Source of the DNA: Pokkaliibacter plantistimulans
GTDB taxonomy: Bacteria; Pseudomonadota; Gammaproteobacteria; Pseudomonadales; Balneatricaceae
Assembly (NCBI RefSeq): GCF_003194385.1
Contig: NZ_LAPT01000042.1
Location: 1-43,587 of the forward strand
Direction of reading: 5' to 3'
DNA: 43,587 nt
In this document: one piece after another, positions 41,020 to 43,587 of the stretch
Layout of the letters: each line of letters opens with the position of its first letter
Position numbering within the stretch: position 1 is the stretch's first letter
Program-made: the position numbers and the translations under genes
Notes under the pieces: generated by a model
Seen by the model: only the letters and a program-made list of their open reading frames with translations
The model's database searches: none
What the model was told of the DNA's origin: nothing

Positions 41020-42051
41020 CTAGCGAGTACGGATGCGGTGAGCATCGGTGTCGGGCCGTTGCAGCGGCCCGGCACTCTCACCCGGTCTCAATCGATGAGG
41101 CAGTTTGCCAATATCAGGCTGCTCACCCCTCATCATGGCCAGCAGCACAGCAACCGCTTCACGGCCGATGGCCTCCCGCGGTTGCACCACCGAACAGAGC
41201 GACGGGAACAGCAGTTCGCCCAGCTCGATGCCATCAAATCCAATCACCGATATATCGTCAGGCACGGCATGGCCGTGGCGTTGCAGATCACTGATCAGGC
41301 TCAGCGCCAGCAGATCGTTGGAACACAGCAAGGCGGTCAGCCCCTCATTGCCCTGCATATGCGATTGCAGCAAAGGGAAGCTGGCGCGGGTGTGGGAAGC
41401 CATCTCAATGACCGGACGGGGCGTGATGCCGTGCTCGCGCAAGGCGGCGCAATAACCGTCGTACCGAAGCCGGGCCCGGTCAGACTGTGCCATCGGGCCT
41501 GCGACCATACCGATCTGCCGGTGCCCCAGCGCCAGCAGATACTGTGCGGCGTCGTACATGGCCAGCCGGTTATCGACACTGATCGCCTGCACATCCGGGT
41601 CGGTCGGCTGGTTGTACACCAGCACATAGGGCACGGACTCTCGCTGCAGCTTAGCCAGCACTTCGCTGTTTTCCGCATCCGCTACGGTCAGCACCAGACC
41701 ATCAACGCGCTGGCACAGCATCTCCTCCACCAGTTGCAGTTCCTGACTGGCGTCATAGCCGGTAGTCGTTACCAGCAGTGCATACCCCTGCTGCCGGGCA
41801 GCCAGCTCCATCGCCAGCAGTTGCTCGGCAAATACCGGATTTCGGGGATCAGGCAGCAGCACTCCGATAATGCGGGTGGCCTGAGTACGCAACTGCTGAG
41901 CCAGGCGATTGGGACGAAAGGCCAGCTCCTCGGCCGCCGCCAGCACGCGCTGCAGGGTCGTTTTACGCACCAGTTCGGGCTGGGAAAATACTCTCGCCGC
42001 CGTCGCCCGGGACACGCCCGCTTTTTTCGCCACACTTAACAAATCCGTCAT
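41020..42051 (-). CDS. LacI-family transcriptional regulator
   Basis: A 343-residue LacI-type repressor. The helix-turn-helix DLLSVAKKAGVSRATAARVF is followed by the hinge FRPNRLAQQLRTQATRIIGV and a periplasmic-binding-like effector domain (LLPDPRNPVFAEQLLAMELA, ... CSNDLLALSLISDLQRHGHA, ... VPDDISVIGFDGIELGELLF). The start at 42051 (MTDLLSVA) gives the normal family N-terminus; the frame is open 19 codons further upstream, but those codons run into the operator. It heads the operon and probably controls itself and the transporter through the palindrome at 42092-42109. Confidence 0.9.
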   Translation of the reverse strand: MTDLLSVAKKAGVSRATAARVFSQPELVRKTTLQRVLAAAEELAFRPNRLAQQLRTQATRIIGVLLPDPRNPVFAEQLLAMELAARQQGYALLVTTTGYDASQELQLVEEMLCQRVDGLVLTVADAENSEVLAKLQRESVPYVLVYNQPTDPDVQAISVDNRLAMYDAAQYLLALGHRQIGMVAGPMAQSDRARLRYDGYCAALREHGITPRPVIEMASHTRASFPLLQSHMQGNEGLTALLCSNDLLALSLISDLQRHGHAVPDDISVIGFDGIELGELLFPSLCSVVQPREAIGREAVAVLLAMMRGEQPDIGKLPHRLRPGESAGPLQRPDTDAHRIRTR

Positions 42052-42091
42052 TACACGCTGCCGCTCAGTCACTTGCTCGTTTAGCAACCAA

Positions 42092-42109
42092 AATGAGATC
42101 GATCTCATT
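42092..42109. promoter_or_regulatory. Operator palindrome for the LacI-family regulator
   Basis: AATGAGATCGATCTCATT is a perfect 18-bp palindrome with the central CG expected of LacI-family operators, 41 bases before the regulator's start codon. It would control the whole - strand operon down to the phosphodiesterase. From 42110 to 42270 I see no further feature. Confidence 0.75.
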
Positions 42110-42270
42110 CAGTAGCAAAGTAACCACCGAGGATGACGAGCACGTGACAGTTTTGCGGCAAATTACGGACAGAGCTTAAAGAAGACACAGGCAAGGAGCT
42201 AGGCACGGTCGCCCCCACGACTAATCAGAGAGAAGTAATGCAGAAAGGAGCAATGTAGAGAGGAGATACG

Positions 42271-42300
42271 AAAAAGGGCAGGCAGTGAAAAGCCCTGCCC
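42271..42300 (-). terminator. Rho-independent terminator of acuI
   Basis: On the - strand GGGCAGG (42300-42294) pairs with CCTGCCC (42282-42276), followed by TTTTT (42275-42271). It lies about 80 bases after the acuI stop. Confidence 0.8.
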
Positions 42301-42382
42301 CGAGATAACGAAAAGCACCGTCACGCCCGGCTGCGAGTCATGGGTGCAAAAATAGAAAGTCAGGCGCTGATTCGCTCACGCT

Positions 42383-43366
42383 TCAGCGGTTTACATCCAC
42401 CACCACACGACCACGCACCTGCCCATCCAGCAGTTGTCGGGCTGCAGGTATCGCTTCGGCCAGACCAATGGTCTGGGTAATCAACGCCAGTTGCTGCGGG
42501 TCGATCAGCTCCCCCAGTCGCTGCCAGGCTTCGATACGGTCAGACTTGGGCCGGGTCACACAGTTGATACCGCGCAGCGTCACACCACGCAGGATGAACG
42601 GCGCCACGCTGGCTGGAAAATCCATCCCCTGAGCCAGACCACAGGCGGCAACGATGCCTTCATTCGCGGTGGCAGCGCAGACATTGGCCAGCGTGTGGCT
42701 ACCTACCGAATCTACTGCTGCCACCCAGCGTTCTTTGGCCAGAGGTCGGCCCGGCTCAGACAGGCTGCTGCGCTCGATGATCTCGGCCGCACCCAGCTGC
42801 TTCAGATACTCAGCCTCCTGTGGACGCCCAGTGGATACGGTAACGGTATAACCAAGCCTGGACAGAATACTCAGCGCAAAACTGCCTACTCCGCCATTAG
42901 CCCCGGTGACCAGTACAGAGCCCATCGACGGTGTAATACCGTGTTTCTCGATGGCCAGCACACAAAGCATGGCGGTATAACCAGCAGTGCCAATAGCCAT
43001 GGTCTGCTCGGCAGTAAAAGCAGTGGGCAGCGGAATCAGCCAGTCTCCCTGCAAGCGCGCTTTCTGCGCCAGTCCACCCCAATGACTCTCACCGACTCCC
43101 CAGCCATTAAGCAGTACTTTATCCCCCACCTTGTAGTCAGCATGGTGGCTGTTTTCTATCGTCCCTACCAGATCGATACCCGGCACCATTGGAAAGCTAC
43201 GCACGATGGGCGACGTCCCCGCGATGGCCAGTGCATCCTTGTAATTCAGGGTTGAATAGTCGACGGCCACGGTCACGTCCCCTGCCGGTAGCTGCTGGTC
43301 ATCCAGCTGAGTCAGTTCGGTGCGATAACCCTGTTCGTCTTTGCTTATCAGCAGTGCCTTGAACAT
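42383..43366 (-). CDS. acuI: Acryloyl-CoA reductase / YhdH-type quinone oxidoreductase
   Basis: A 327-residue medium-chain dehydrogenase/reductase. MFKALLISKDEQGYRTELTQ, DYSTLNYKDALAIAGTSPIV and VPGIDLVGTIENS are characteristic of the AcuI/YhdH group; the NADPH-binding VLVTGANGGVGSFALSILSR follows. Zinc ligands are absent, as in the family. AcuI reduces acryloyl-CoA to propionyl-CoA and detoxifies acrylate, for example from DMSP. AAGGAG precedes the ATG. A separate transcription unit. Confidence 0.9.
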   Translation of the reverse strand: MFKALLISKDEQGYRTELTQLDDQQLPAGDVTVAVDYSTLNYKDALAIAGTSPIVRSFPMVPGIDLVGTIENSHHADYKVGDKVLLNGWGVGESHWGGLAQKARLQGDWLIPLPTAFTAEQTMAIGTAGYTAMLCVLAIEKHGITPSMGSVLVTGANGGVGSFALSILSRLGYTVTVSTGRPQEAEYLKQLGAAEIIERSSLSEPGRPLAKERWVAAVDSVGSHTLANVCAATANEGIVAACGLAQGMDFPASVAPFILRGVTLRGINCVTRPKSDRIEAWQRLGELIDPQQLALITQTIGLAEAIPAARQLLDGQVRGRVVVDVNR

Positions 43367-43447
43367 CTGAGGTTCTCCTTGGTTGGCGGGCCACCCTGAC
43401 TAATGGGCGGCGACAAGTTATAGACTGATCGTCTATTAAATTTCACT

Positions 43448-43471
43448 AAAAACCCAGACACGATGTCTGGG
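43448..43471 (-). terminator. Terminator of a gene entering from the right
   Basis: CCCAGACA (43453-43460) and TGTCTGGG (43464-43471) form an 8-bp stem with a 3-base loop; on the - strand it is followed by TTTTT (43452-43448). It suits a - strand transcript from beyond the right edge. No convincing coding sequence was seen at 43472-43587. Confidence 0.7.
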
Positions 43472-43587
43472 CTATTTCACTTCAAAAGTGCTGACGCAAT
43501 ATCAGGACAGCGAGCAAGACTGAGCTGAGGCGCCGTACACCGATTAGTCGTACACGATTCAGCTGCGGTTTGTAGTGGTCAACTATT

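Noticed and set aside
43472-43587. Coding end of a - strand gene at the right edge
   Set aside because: The open stretch ending in TGA near 43480 is short and has no recognisable similarity, although the nearby terminator suggests a gene further right.

Overview
The window looks like chromosomal DNA of a GC-rich aerobic gammaproteobacterium, probably an Oceanospirillales- or Pseudomonadales-like marine or rhizosphere organism. This is inferred from protein resemblance (Paa proteins, PbpG, AcuI, RtcB/PrfH) and from a Vibrio/Shewanella-type integron integrase remnant; no rRNA or tRNA gene was recognised to anchor it.

Left part (1-7070): the tail of an unknown gene is translationally coupled to a two-TM membrane protein. 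An RNA ligase/release-factor pair (rtcB-prfH) follows, then a decay zone with the C-terminal end of a heme ABC transporter ATPase and a deleted phenylacetaldehyde dehydrogenase. pbpG, paaX and paaY complete this part.

Central part (7071-26651): a nearly complete aerobic phenylacetyl-CoA pathway is split into two operons on the + strand. paaFGHIJ (7649-12607) encodes the lower beta-oxidation-like steps; paaABCDE-paaZ (20487-26562) encodes ring epoxidation and ring opening. paaK, the CoA ligase, is not in the window. Both operon promoters carry the same type of widely spaced inverted repeat (GTGATAC...GTATCAT), a candidate operator for the PaaX repressor.

Between the two paa operons sits an AT-rich accessory island (about 13.87-20.17 kb). 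Its core is a degenerate chromosomal integron: a truncated intI on the + strand, an attI-like region with two GGTATACC palindromes, and seven cassette ORFs on the - strand separated by attC sites. One attC is damaged and the last is truncated. The cassettes encode a protein with a RHIM-like amyloid motif, a DUF4917 (SIR2-like) protein, a candidate PD-(D/E)XK nuclease, DUF7660, DUF3806 and DUF4279 proteins and one unknown. Several of these suggest phage defence, which is inference. A demethoxyubiquinone hydroxylase-like gene and an SRPBCC gene flank the island on the left; two exported/anchored unknowns and a small broken ORF flank it on the right.

Right part (26652-43587): mostly - strand genes. 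They include a VIT/CCC1 metal transporter with an exported partner, a MASE1-GGDEF diguanylate cyclase, a chemoreceptor, a sulfatase-superfamily phosphonate monoester hydrolase-like enzyme and several small proteins (GFA, DUF1294, DUF4124-like, one secreted). A six-gene operon (LacI regulator, solute-binding protein, two permeases, ATPase, GpdQ-like phosphodiesterase) starts at a perfect 18-bp palindrome. It probably imports and hydrolyses phosphodiesters. acuI closes the window. No CRISPR array, IS element or replication origin was seen.
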